NCBI RefSeq assembly: GCF_018362975.1
Contig: NZ_CP074371.1
Span: 3,100,001-3,164,000 of the forward strand
DNA from: Nocardia tengchongensis
GTDB taxonomy: Bacteria > Actinomycetota > Actinomycetes > Mycobacteriales > Mycobacteriaceae
Length of the DNA: 64,000 bases
Direction: 5' to 3'
Position 1 is the first letter of the stretch; each line of letters opens with the position of its first letter. Positions 53,212-62,139 of this stretch are shown piece by piece. Under the pieces are notes generated by a model. The model did not search any database and was not told the DNA's origin. It worked only from the letters and a program-made list of their open reading frames with translations. The position numbers were made by a program, and so were the translations under genes.

Positions 53212-53997
53212 TCAGCGGGAGACCAGGCGGCCGTTGCTGAGCTGCACCGCGAGGCCGCCGTCCACCCGCAGCAGCTCTCCGGTGACGTAGTCGGCGGCGG
53301 GGCTCGCCAGGAACGCCACCGCCTCCGCGACCTGCTGCACGTCGCCGTAGCGCCGCATCGGGACGTGGGTGCGGCCCCGCCCGTTGTCGCGTTGCAGCAG
53401 GTCGCCGATGAGATCGGTGGGGATGACGCCGCCCAGGACGGCGTTGACCCGCACCCCGAACCGGGCCATCTCCACCGCGCAGGCCAGCGTCAGCGCGTTC
53501 ATCGCGCCCTTGGAGGTGGAGTAGTTCGACTGCCCGGTCAGGCCCTTCTCGCCCATGATCGACGAGACGTTCACGATCGCGCCCTCGCCCTGGGACATCA
53601 GGTGCCCGGCCGCGGCGTGCGTGCAGTTGAAGGCGCCGCCCAGGTTGACCTGGATGACCTTCCACCACTCGGCCGGGTCCATGTCGTGCAGCAGGCCGTC
53701 GCGGGTGATGCCCGCGTTGTTGACCAGAATGTGCAAGCCGCCCAACTGGTTCCGGGTCTGCTCGACCAGGTCCTTGGCCGCCGCGAGGTCGGAGACGTCC
53801 GCGCCGACGGCGATCGCCCGGCCGCCGCGGCCTTCGATCTCCGCGACCACCTCGAGGGCTTCGTCCTTGTGCGATCGGTAGTTGACCGCGACCGCCGCGC
53901 CGCGGCGGGCCAGGGTCAGCGCGACCGCCCGGCCGATGCCGCGGGACGCGCCGGTGACCAGCGCGACCTTCCCGGCGAAATCCTGCTGGTCCGACAT
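53212..53997 (-). CDS. FabG-type 3-oxoacyl-ACP reductase
   Basis: A 261-residue SDR. LVTGASRGIGRAVALTLARR is the NADPH motif, ILVNNAGITRDGLLHDM the NNAG region, IVNVSSIMG the catalytic Ser, and SNYSTSKGAM the Tyr-Lys pair. The end (VTGELLRVDGGLAVQLSNGR) is the usual FabG tail. It should reduce beta-ketoacyl-ACP during chain extension. Its ATG overlaps the ACP stop by one base (TGATG-type), so it is translationally coupled to the carrier protein. Confidence 0.92.
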   Translation of the reverse strand: MSDQQDFAGKVALVTGASRGIGRAVALTLARRGAAVAVNYRSHKDEALEVVAEIEGRGGRAIAVGADVSDLAAAKDLVEQTRNQLGGLHILVNNAGITRDGLLHDMDPAEWWKVIQVNLGGAFNCTHAAAGHLMSQGEGAIVNVSSIMGEKGLTGQSNYSTSKGAMNALTLACAVEMARFGVRVNAVLGGVIPTDLIGDLLQRDNGRGRTHVPMRRYGDVQQVAEAVAFLASPAADYVTGELLRVDGGLAVQLSNGRLVSR

Positions 53998-54443
53998 CAG
54001 GCGACCTCTTCGGCCTCGGCCGCCGCGGCCTCTTCGGTGTTGTCCGGCGCGGCCGAGCGCTGGGCGACCAGGTCGACCAGGTTGCGCACGGTAACCAGGC
54101 CGAGCACCTGCTCGCCGCGCAGCGGGCCGTTGAGCTTGCTGCGGTCGAACTGCGGCAACACCTTCTCCAGGTGGGCGAGGCCGATCTCGGAGACGATCTC
54201 GTTCTCGTCGCCGAACTCGTCGTCGGGGATGCCGCCCTGCAGCAGTTCCTGGACGTCGGCGACGGCGATCTTCACGCCGGTGTCGCGGTGGATGCGGAAC
54301 AGGATGTCGAGCAGGTCGATGGATTCCGCGCCGAGCTCGTCGATCAGAGTGGCGTCGAGGGTGACCTCGGACTGGTCGATGCCGAGGGCGTCCGCGATCG
54401 CGTCGATGACGGCGGGGGCGAAGTCGGTGGTGGTTTCGGGCAT
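53997..54443 (-). CDS. Acyl carrier protein with an internal insertion
   Basis: A 148-residue carrier protein. Ser41 in IDELGAESIDLLDILFRIHR is the phosphopantetheine site. After helix II the sequence carries about 50 extra residues (GIPDDEFGDENEIVSEIGLA, PQFDRSKLNGPLRGEQV) before the helix IV-like VTVRNLVDLVAQ, and a Glu/Ala tail. Type II ACPs are usually near 80-90 residues. The insertion may be a docking element for the KS-CLF fusion. Ketoreductase follows with one-base overlap; the transacylase precedes. Confidence 0.88.
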   Translation of the reverse strand: MPETTTDFAPAVIDAIADALGIDQSEVTLDATLIDELGAESIDLLDILFRIHRDTGVKIAVADVQELLQGGIPDDEFGDENEIVSEIGLAHLEKVLPQFDRSKLNGPLRGEQVLGLVTVRNLVDLVAQRSAAPDNTEEAAAAEAEEVA

Positions 54444-54496
54444 GGTTGTACTCCTTCTCGGTGGGGGTTGGTTGGTCAGCCGTATTCGGCTGGGAG

Positions 54497-55487
54497 TCAG
54501 GCGTATTCGGCGACGGCCGCGGCGATGCGGCGGGCGTCCTGGGTGCTGCGTACCGTGGCGTCGGCGACCATGCGGTTGGCGAGTCCGGACAGCACGCGTC
54601 CGGGGCCGATCTCCAGGTAGTCGGTGCAGCCGAGTTCGGCGGCGGCGCCGATCACCTCGATCCAGCGGACCGGGGCGGTGAGCTGGCGGCGCAGCAGTTC
54701 CCGCGCCTCCTTGCCGCTCGAAACAGGTTGTGCGGTAACTGAACTGATGACGGTGGTGGTCGGATCGCGGAAGTCGGCCAGGTGCAGTCCCGCGGCGAAC
54801 CGCTCCTCGAGCGTGGCCATGAGCGAGCAGTGGAACGGTGCGCCGACCCGCAGCGCGGTCAGCGAGCCCGCGCCCTCGGCGCGCAGCAGTTCGGTCGCGG
54901 CGGCCACCGCGTCGGCGGTGCCGGAGATGACCGACTGGTCGGCGCGGGTTTTAGTTGGCGAGTTCGACGACCCCGTCGACGCCGGCGCAGATCTCCTGGA
55001 TCCGGGCCGCGGGCACCCCGGCGACGGCGGTCATCGCGCCCGGCACCGCGGCCGCGATCTCGGCCATCAGCTCGCCCCGCAACCGCACCAGGGTCAACGC
55101 GTCGGCCAGGTCCAGCACCCCGGCCGCGGCCAGCGCCGCGAATTCGCCGAGGCTGTGCCCGGCCACCAGGTCGGGCGCGAAGCCCTCGGCGCGCAGCACC
55201 TCGAAGGTGGCCAGCGCGGTGGCCAGGATGGCCGGTTGCGCGATCTCGGTGGCGCGCAGCTGCTCCGCGTCGCCCTCGGTGCACAGTGCCCGCAGCGGCA
55301 GGCCCAGGCATTCGTCGGCCCGTTCGAAGACCGCTCCGGCGGTGGCCGGGTGCTCCCGGATCAGGTGGGCGGCCATGCCCTCGCGCTGGGATCCCTGCCC
55401 GGGGAACATGGCCAGCACCCGTCGTTGTCCGTCATGGGCGGCCGGCTGGGCCGGCGTGTGGGCCGCCGCGATCAGATTGGCGTTCAT
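54497..55487 (-). CDS. Malonyl-CoA:ACP transacylase (FabD-like), frameshifted
   Basis: Starts at the ATG at 55487 (MNANLIAAAHTPAQPA). VLAMFPGQGSQREGMAAHLI holds the GQGSQ motif and Ser112 lies in AGHSLGEFAALAA. After VDGVVELAN a stop appears, and the protein continues one frame away as ADQSVISGTADAVAAATELL, with the catalytic His in GAPFHCSLM, to the stop at 54497. A single-base change near 54945-54960 joins them. It would load malonyl groups on the ACP encoded next. First gene of the polyketide operon. Confidence 0.85.
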
Positions 55488-55901
55488 GATGTCTTCCGAA
55501 TCGTGCAGGTAGCCATGGCTACTTCGGGTCAGATCCCGAACGTCGCTGTCCGCGTCCCGAGTATGTGAATCGCGACTCGAGCGGGCCTCGAGGAAAACCA
55601 AACACGCAGTAGCGATCTGGGCGATGCAGGCGATTCGAAGTAGTCGCGGGCGCCGTCGAGTTGGTGGAGCGAGCTGCCCGGATACTGGTGTGAGCGGGGA
55701 AATTCTGTCGTGAGCGCATGATGCGACCCCCTTGCCAGCGGCGTCCCGGAGAACGGCTCACCGCTTGAAACTTGTTGACCGACAGTATTATTACGATCAA
55801 GCCGGTAAATGCGGGGTCTGTCGGAGCGGGCAGGATATTGCTATTCGGCGCGGGTGACCCACGTCGATACTGTGACCGGTCCCGGATGGTGCGGCGAGTC
55901 C
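55488..55901. other. Promoter region of polyketide operon
   Basis: A 414-bp gene-free interval upstream of the transacylase and downstream of the LuxR-type gene. It contains AT-rich DNA near 55770-55810 with an inverted CTTGA/TCAAG pair (55767 and 55797), the best candidate for operon control. No coding sequence is supported. Confidence 0.45.
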
Positions 55902-57254
55902 TCAAGCGGGCTGCTGGGTCTCGCGTTCGATCACCAGGGCCACGTGCAGTCGCGACGGGCACTCCAGCTTGGTCATCACCTGGCGCAGGTGGTTCACCAC
56001 CGTCCACTCGGCGATGCCGAGCTGGGTGGCGATCATGCGATTGGTCATGCCCGCCGCGACCAGATGCGCGATCTGTAGCTGGCGCTTGGTGAGCCGGGAC
56101 ACCGGCGACTCCGGATCGGCCTCGGGCGACGGGGTGGCCGAGTGGTGTTCGCGCCGTTCGGGTTCGGCGTGCAGCAGCTGCCGGCAATAGGTCCTGGTGA
56201 GCCCGGACATGCGGTAGCGGAGATTGCCCGCGGCGTCGGCGTCGTGGTCGAGCAGGCTGTGATCGACCAGCATGGCCAGCCGCTCCTCGGTGCGGTCGCC
56301 GGGCTCGCCGCTGAGCAGCCGCACCTCCTCGAGGTCGACGGCGACCTCGTACCTCGACAGGTGCAGCAGCAGTTCGAGGGTCGCGTCGTCGAGCTCGGGC
56401 GGAGCCCATTCCACACAGTCGCGGATGGTGCGGTGCCGGGCCGGAGTGTCGACGAACGGTGAGGGCATGAGCGGATGGCCGGACCGGATGCGCTCCAGCG
56501 TCCGCTGGGCGCCGATCCGGCCGATCGAGCTCGCTGCCAGTTCCAGCGCCAGCGGCACCCCGCCCAGCTCTCCGGCGATCGCGTCGAGCAGACCGGTGGC
56601 GGCGACGGCCGCGGTGCTGCGGTAGCGCGTGTCGATGCTGTTGAGCAGCAACCGAACTGCCGGGGAGGTGCCATAGGCGGGATCGGTGTGTTCGGTGCGC
56701 CAAGGCAGCGGCGGCACCTGGAACAGGCACTCCTGATAGAGCGCGAGCGCGCGCCTGCTGGTGGTGACGACGGTCAGCTCCGGGCATCGGGCGAGCAGTG
56801 CGGCGACATCGGCGGCGATCTCGGCGGCGAGCCGATCGCAGTTGTCCAGCACCAGGATCGCGGGCCGGCCGTCGAGCGCGGCGGCCAGGTCGGCGAGGAT
56901 CTCGGTGACGCCGCCCTCGGGGCAGCGGGGCACCGGGCGGCGCACGGCGGCGGCCAGTACCGCGAGCCACAACTCCGGCGGATCGATGACATTCGCGAGA
57001 TCCACTGTGGCAGTGGACCGATCGTGATACTCGGGTGCGGCGAGCGCCGCGGCCGCCAGCCGGCTCTTGCCCACCCCCGCCGGTCCGGTCACGGTGAGCA
57101 GGCGGATGTCGGGATCGCGCAGCAGTCTGCGCAGCTCGGTGAGCTGCGCGTGCCGTCCGGTCAATGTCGGCACCCGGTAATCGCCGCGGGCGGTATCGAT
57201 GCGGTGCGAGGTCGGCACCGCGGACAAGGCAGGGTGAGGGGGACCGTCCGACAA
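55902..57254 (-). CDS. NB-ARC/LuxR-type transcriptional regulator
   Basis: About 450 residues from the TTG at 57254, the best-placed start I can find; the open frame continues upstream without a coding look. The NB-ARC ATPase has P-loop VTGPAGVGKSRLAAAAL, Walker B AILVLDNCDRLAAE, VVTTSRRALALYQE and GGVPLALELAASSIGRI. The C-terminal LuxR helix-turn-helix is LTKRQLQIAHLVAAGMTNRM followed by IATQLGIAEWTVVNHLRQVM. It faces the same direction as the polyketide operon and lies directly upstream, so it is a likely pathway-specific regulator. Confidence 0.83.
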   Translation of the reverse strand: MSDGPPHPALSAVPTSHRIDTARGDYRVPTLTGRHAQLTELRRLLRDPDIRLLTVTGPAGVGKSRLAAAALAAPEYHDRSTATVDLANVIDPPELWLAVLAAAVRRPVPRCPEGGVTEILADLAAALDGRPAILVLDNCDRLAAEIAADVAALLARCPELTVVTTSRRALALYQECLFQVPPLPWRTEHTDPAYGTSPAVRLLLNSIDTRYRSTAAVAATGLLDAIAGELGGVPLALELAASSIGRIGAQRTLERIRSGHPLMPSPFVDTPARHRTIRDCVEWAPPELDDATLELLLHLSRYEVAVDLEEVRLLSGEPGDRTEERLAMLVDHSLLDHDADAAGNLRYRMSGLTRTYCRQLLHAEPERREHHSATPSPEADPESPVSRLTKRQLQIAHLVAAGMTNRMIATQLGIAEWTVVNHLRQVMTKLECPSRLHVALVIERETQQPA

Positions 57255-57600
57255 TTTCTCACCTGATCTCGTGAAAGGGTGGCGCGCGGAGAATACGTGC
57301 GCGCGGGACAGGCGGCGTTGCCTATGAGGCCGGGAGTTTAGGGCAGATCGGCTCGAATTTTGGCAGAGGTCAACACAATTCGGGGCAGTCGATCGTCCGG
57401 TGTCCGAGGTGAGCGGTATCGCCGCTGGGTATCGGCGTGCGGGGCTGCGGCGTGCGGCGCAATGACAACAAATTGCCGGTTTCGAAAATCCCGCCGCCGT
57501 TGCGCATTGATGCGATTCCGAAATCATCGGGATACGTTTTCTGGCCCGCCGCTCGGCCGCGACGGTTGACGCGGCAGCGGCCGCGGCGCAAGGTGGGCCG
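57255..57600. other. Divergent promoter region, regulator / LigD-type gene
   Basis: 346 bp between the LuxR-type regulator (minus) and the LigD-type polymerase gene (plus). No gene, RNA structure or repeat is recognised. Confidence 0.5.
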
Positions 57601-58565
57601 ATGGGTGAAGACGCGCGGGCCGGTCTGAAGTTCTCCAGTCTCGACAGTCCCCTCTTCGACGGGGCCGAGGCCACCAAGGGGGAGCTCATCGACTATCTCG
57701 AGGCGGTCGGCGAGCGCATGGTGGGGTCGCTGCGGGAGCGGCCGCTGTCGGTGGTGCGGGTGCGTCCCGGGCAGGAACCGTTCATGCAGAAGAACCTGCC
57801 CAAGTACACGCCGGACTGGGTGCGGCGGGCGACGCTGTGGGCGGGCAGCTCGAAACGTGAAGTGTCCTATGCCCTGTGCGACGACGTGCGGACGCTGCTG
57901 TGGTTCGGGAACCAGCGGGCGGTGGAGTATCACGTCACGTTGCTGCTCGCCGAGAACCTCGCCGACTATTCCGGCGGGCCCACCCATCTGGTGCTCGACA
58001 TCGACCCCGAACCGGGGCAGCCGTTCGGCCGGGCGGTGGCCGCGGCCGAACTGGTCCGGCAGGCTCTGGCGGCGGACGGGCTGGCGGGTGCGGTGAAGAC
58101 CAGCGGGTCCAAGGGTGTCCACATCTTCGTGCCGGTGCGGTCCGGGGTCGATATCGAGGACGCCGCGGCCGCCACCCGGGCTGTTGCGGCCCGCGCCGAG
58201 CGACTCGATCCGGACCTGGCGACCACCGCCTTCATTCGGGAGGACCGGGGCGGCAAGGTTTTTCTCGATTCCACCCGGGCGGGCGGCGCGACGGTGGTGT
58301 CGGTGTACAGCCCGCGCGTGCGACCGGGCGCGACCGTCTCGTTTCCGGTGAGCTGGGCGGATCTGCCGAATGTCGATCCGCGCGATTTCACCGTGCGCAC
58401 CGCCGCCGGACTACTCGGCGACCGTGATCCCTGGGCCGAGGCGATGCCCGAACCACAGTCTCTCTCCCAGCGGATCTCATCGCCGAGGGACACACCATCC
58501 CGGTGGCCCGGGTGCAGGCGATGCACGAGGGCAAGCGCCGCGCCCGGGCCCGCCGCGAGGAGTGA
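57601..58565 (+). CDS. LigD-type polymerase/primase domain protein, frameshifted at the C-terminus
   Basis: A stand-alone archaeo-eukaryotic primase-type domain as in LigD. FMQKNLPKYTPDWVRRATLW, YALCDDVRTLLWFGNQRAVE, HLVLDIDPEPGQPFGRAV (D-x-D metal site), VKTSGSKGVHIFVPV and KVFLDSTRAGGATVVSVYSP are the conserved blocks. The end is out of frame after MPEPQS; removing one TC from the run at 58459-58464 gives LPADLIAEGHTIPVARVQAM and a stop at 58565. Such proteins are non-homologous end-joining polymerases. No Ku or ligase gene is adjacent. Confidence 0.85.
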
Positions 58566-58568
58566 CCC

Positions 58569-59213
58569 TCAGGCCGCGCGGCGGGTGTGTTCGTGCTCGC
58601 CGGCCAGCAGCAGTCGGCCGACCTGTCCCTCGGCGGTGGCGGTCGCGATGAAACTGCCCATGCCCGGCAGCGCCTCGTCCCGGCCCGACACGGTGATCAC
58701 CTCGGAGGCCGCGAGCATGAACCAGGCGCCGCCGAAGCTCATCATCCCGTTCCAGATCAACGGCACCATGGCGGCCGGCACCTCCAGCTGCCACAGCCGC
58801 TGCCAACGGGTGAGGCGCAGCATGCGCGCGGCGTCATCCAGCTCCCGCGGCAGGGTCCGCACCGACTGCAGCACGTCGACCATCGGGACGAGCACCTTCT
58901 CCGCTCGCCGCGAGTGCGCCGCCCACTGGCCGACGACCAGAGTGAACAGGATCGACGCCGCCAGACCCAGGAACATCCGCAGCGTGGTGCGCGCCGCGTA
59001 GTACGGCAGCCGGCCGGGATCGGTCGACACCGCCTCCACCCCGGACCCGGGCGTCCACGGCACGGACATATCGCGGAACAGCCGCAGCGCCACCGCGATC
59101 AGGAAGACGCCGACGCCGAGGACGAGAAAGTCCACCGGGCGCAGTCGCTTTCGCGGCCGTAGCATAGGCTGCCGTGTTTCGGGCGGGGTGGGAATGGTGA
59201 TCTGGAGCGTCAT
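58569..59213 (-). pseudogene. ABC transporter permease remnant
   Basis: From the ATG at 59213, one membrane segment (FLVLGVGVFLIAVALRLF) and a second (TTLRMFLGLAASILFTLVVG) start a nitrate/taurine-type permease. Then VLVPMVDVLQSV joins directly to RTLPRELDDAARMLRLTRWQ and LEVPAAMVPLIWNGMMSFGG (the permease EAA loop). In full permeases the VLQS-VP and SLRTLPREL blocks are separated by roughly 60 residues containing two helices, so an in-frame internal deletion is likely. The protein then ends early (GQVGRLLLAGEHEHTRRAA). No ATPase or binding protein is adjacent. Confidence 0.7.
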
Positions 59214-59685
59214 TGGATGAATCCGCATCTATTCGGAAAATGGCACGCGGAAATAGGCGAACGCCGAATCGCAGGGGCGGGCGTCGCCGAATACCGGAGA
59301 AATTACGAGTGCGGGACCGGAGGTCCGGGGTCGTCATCAGCTGTCATGTGACCGGAACCTCCTCACCCAGCTCATACGCGGATTCGTCAGCGCACGCGGG
59401 GAAGGTCTGCCCGGGAACCGGGCGGGACGACACCCCTCTCGTGAGAGCTTCGGCACTGCACGACGTGTTCCGAATCGGAAAGCCACTTTGGATTACCCCT
59501 TAATCCGGGGAAATCTGTCCTAACCTTGGGCGTCTCTCGACGTCGTCAGATCAGTGGCCTGTGTTCGTGCAGGAGCCTCGCCTATCGAGGTGCGATATCG
59601 ACGGTAGTAAGGCCCCGATGAATTGTCAAAGAGCACCGGTATTCGCCGATCGCGGGATTCGCGCGATTCGCCTACGCTGGGCGGC
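59214..59685. other. Gene-free interval
   Basis: 472 bp between the permease remnant and the first lipoprotein gene. A GGATTA/TAATCC inverted pair around CCCCT lies near 59489-59505. Otherwise nothing recognisable. Confidence 0.45.
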
Positions 59686-60198
59686 GTGACGAGAGCGGGA
59701 CGCGCGGCGGTGGGTATCGCCCTGATCGGGCTGACGGTCGCGGGCTGCGGCGGCTCCTCGGAGCAGCGGGCGGCGCCGGCCACGACGACCGCGGCGCAGG
59801 CGGTGCTGCCCTCGCCCGACACCGTCGGCCTCTGCGGCGGGGTGTCCGACGCCGAGGTCGCCCAGGCGACGGGATCGAGCGGTGTGCAACGCGTTTCGGT
59901 CAATCCGGTGAGCTGCGCCTGGCAGCCGGCCGCGGGCGGCGACTACGCGGTCGTGTTCCACTGGTTCCGGGGCAGTTCGCTGGAGGCCCGCCGGGACCAG
60001 GTCACCGCCGGAAAGCCCGAAACGGTCCGGGTCGCCGGGCAATCGGGTATCGAGTGGCGGGGCGCGCAATCCTGTGAGGTCGCCGTGGCATTCGGCGACA
60101 CCGACTTCATCGACTGGTCCGAGCGGGTGAGCGCGCGGTCCTGTCAGGGCGTGGAACAGCTCGCCGCGGCCACCTTGACGAACGCGGGGCAGAGCTGA
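59686..60198 (+). CDS. DUF3558 lipoprotein
   Basis: A 170-residue lipoprotein from the GTG at 59686. The leader VGIALIGLTVAGC ends in a lipobox (LTVAGC), so the mature protein is anchored at its Cys. The rest shows CGGVSDAEVAQATG, NPVSCAWQPAAGGDYAVVFH and CEVAVAFGDTDFIDW: the two conserved cysteine pairs of DUF3558, a family common in mycolata. Function unknown. The next, paralogous lipoprotein starts inside its stop codon (TGATG). Confidence 0.87.
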   Translation: MTRAGRAAVGIALIGLTVAGCGGSSEQRAAPATTTAAQAVLPSPDTVGLCGGVSDAEVAQATGSSGVQRVSVNPVSCAWQPAAGGDYAVVFHWFRGSSLEARRDQVTAGKPETVRVAGQSGIEWRGAQSCEVAVAFGDTDFIDWSERVSARSCQGVEQLAAATLTNAGQS

Positions 60199-60710
60199 TG
60201 GCACGGACGATAGCGCGAATCACGCTGGCGGCGTTGCTGATCGCCGCTTTGTCCGGTTGTTCGCACGGTGGTTCGCAGTCCGAGGTGCGCCCGGCCGCCG
60301 ACCCGAACCTGCTCGCGGGCTGCGGTCCGCTCGAGGACCAGAAGCTCGCCGCCGCCATCGGCGTCACGGGCATGCGGCAGCAGAGCGCGCCCACCGTGTG
60401 TGACTGGACCGCCACGAATCCCGGTGGCGGCGCGGTGGACATCACCTATGCCTGGCTGCGGGACGACACGCTCGCGCGCGAGGTGCGGATCGCCGACCGA
60501 TTCGGTTACGGGATAGAGCGTTTGGTCGTGAAGAACTTCGGCGGCATGTATTGGCGCGACCCGAATGATCCCGGCGCCTGCGCGGTCACGGTGGCCGATA
60601 CCGGCACGGTCACCTGGTGGGTGCGCAACCGCGATCACGGTGCGCGCCCCGATTCGTGCGCCGCCGCGATGAACCTGATGAACGCGACGCTCTCGGTCGA
60701 CGGGATCTGA
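60198..60710 (+). CDS. DUF3558 lipoprotein paralogue
   Basis: A 170-residue lipoprotein; LLIAALSGC is the lipobox. CGPLEDQKLAAAIG, TVCDWTATNPGGGAVDITYA and CAVTVADTGTVTWWV follow the same DUF3558 order as the preceding gene, with about equal length. Overlapping TGATG with the upstream gene implies one operon of two surface lipoproteins. Confidence 0.87.
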   Translation: MARTIARITLAALLIAALSGCSHGGSQSEVRPAADPNLLAGCGPLEDQKLAAAIGVTGMRQQSAPTVCDWTATNPGGGAVDITYAWLRDDTLAREVRIADRFGYGIERLVVKNFGGMYWRDPNDPGACAVTVADTGTVTWWVRNRDHGARPDSCAAAMNLMNATLSVDGI

Positions 60711-60747
60711 CGCGCCCCTCCGAACGCCGTGGCCCGCGTCGCTCGAC

Positions 60748-60939
60748 TCAGTGCTCCAGGAACGTAGCGACGATGTTCCAGAACATGTTCGGGTCCACGG
60801 TGTGGAAATCCCAGCTCTCGGTGAGGCTGTGGGTGGTGGTCACGATGGACTTGATGTCGAAGTCGTGCCGGGTGGCCGTGCCCTTGGCCTCGACGGCGGT
60901 GACGACGTAGGCGGTGGCGGTTTCTGCGGTGTGGGGCAC
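60748..60939 (-). CDS. Hypothetical 63-residue protein
   Basis: A short protein, MPHTAETATAYVVTAVEAKG then DIKSIVTTTHSLTESWDFHT and a C-terminal FWNIVATFLEH. Amino acid use is not Arg/Pro-rich, unlike spurious frames in this DNA. The GTG at 60939 has GGAG seven bases upstream. No family recognised. The two flanking gene blocks face other ways, so no context clue. Confidence 0.5.
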   Translation of the reverse strand: MPHTAETATAYVVTAVEAKGTATRHDFDIKSIVTTTHSLTESWDFHTVDPNMFWNIVATFLEH

Positions 60940-61137
60940 GAGGAAGCTCCAATCGAGTACCGGTCCGGGGGTGGAACGCAGGGGCCATCATGGCGTTGCC
61001 GACCAGTCTGATTTCCGGCCGCGTCGTGCGGGAGTTCCGAAGGCGCCAAACCGGTCCGGGACACGCCAACCTTGCTGTGTGGTTGCCGGAATACCGTACG
61101 GTAGGTGCGATTTCGGTCTTCGGGCAGGGCCAGGATC

Positions 61138-62130
61138 TCACGAATCATCGCGCTCACGCCAGCGCTGGACCGCCCGCCGCAGGCTCGCCGGATCCGCGTA
61201 GCCGAGGAATTCCGCCTGCTGAGCGCGCGGAAGATGTTCGGCGGCTTGCAATCTGCGGCGGCGTGCGCGGTCAACCTCACGCCGCCAAGTGGTTCCGGCG
61301 TCGGCGAGTCGGCGTTGCAGCGAGCGCGGGGAGGTCAGCAGCCTTCGCGCAACCACTTCCAGGGTGGCCGCGCCGTCCGCCAGGGCGCCGTCGATGGCCT
61401 CGCCCAACTGCTCCAGCCACGTCACCCCGACCTCCGGAGTGGCCGGCAGGGTGGCCGCGTAGGCCAGCAGCACGGCCGTCAGTTCGGGATCGGCCGTCTT
61501 CATGGGCAGCGCCAGATCCGCCGTCCGCAGCGTCACGGAGTCGGCCGCGTTGCCGAAATCGACTGCCCGGGTGCCGAACAGCTCGATGACGGTGGCCGGG
61601 TCGGCGGGCGCGGCCTGCCGGAAGGTCACCGCCGTGGGCACCAGCGGGTATCGGGTGGAGGCCCGCCCCCGCCCGACCAACAGCGCGAAGGCGGCCTGTA
61701 CCAGCAGTTCCCGGCCCCGGCAGTCCTCCACGCCGGACAGCACCTGGAAGCGGATCTCCTCGTCGGAGCGCTCGGCCACCCGGAAGCTGTAACTCGTTGT
61801 GAGACTGCCGGTATAGCGCACACAAGCGTCCAGTGCGTCGCCCAGTGTCGCCGCGGACAGGAACAGGTACTCGAGCAGTCCGAACTCGCCGGTGGTGCTC
61901 TCGTCGGAAACCCGTAGCGCGATATCGGGATCCCCGGTCTCGCGCTCGATCAGTTCCCACACCCGCAGGCAGTACCGGGGCGACACCCGGGTGCCCTCAC
62001 CGCCCTCACGCCAGGCGGGCACCCCCGCCAGCCGGGCGATCCGGTCCGGATCGAGTCCGGCGCGCGCCGCCCGCTCCAAAGCGAAGCGGGCCATGAGAAT
62101 GCTGTCGTGACAATCGGATCGAGTGTTCAC
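61138..62130 (-). CDS. AraC-family regulator with arabinose-binding-like N-domain
   Basis: A 330-residue protein. The N-terminal 200 residues form the Arabinose_bd-type domain (FALERAARAGLDPDRIARLA, RYCLRVWELIERETGDPDIA, GEFGLLEYLFLSAATLGDAL). The C-terminal AraC domain has both helix-turn-helix units: LEVVARRLLTSPRSLQRRLA and AEFLGYADPASLRRAVQRW. This build matches OruR/ArgR-like regulators. First complete member of three tandem paralogues on the same strand. Confidence 0.88.
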   Translation of the reverse strand: MNTRSDCHDSILMARFALERAARAGLDPDRIARLAGVPAWREGGEGTRVSPRYCLRVWELIERETGDPDIALRVSDESTTGEFGLLEYLFLSAATLGDALDACVRYTGSLTTSYSFRVAERSDEEIRFQVLSGVEDCRGRELLVQAAFALLVGRGRASTRYPLVPTAVTFRQAAPADPATVIELFGTRAVDFGNAADSVTLRTADLALPMKTADPELTAVLLAYAATLPATPEVGVTWLEQLGEAIDGALADGAATLEVVARRLLTSPRSLQRRLADAGTTWRREVDRARRRRLQAAEHLPRAQQAEFLGYADPASLRRAVQRWRERDDS

Positions 62131-62139
62131 GGCCGCCCG

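Noticed and set aside
57360..57628. Short frames upstream of the LigD-type gene
   Set aside because: Arg/Pro/Cys-rich composition, no ribosome site and overlap with the divergent promoter region.
59213..59503. 96-codon plus-strand frame in the gap before the lipoproteins
   Set aside because: Arg/Ser-rich with no domain or ribosome site; looks non-coding.
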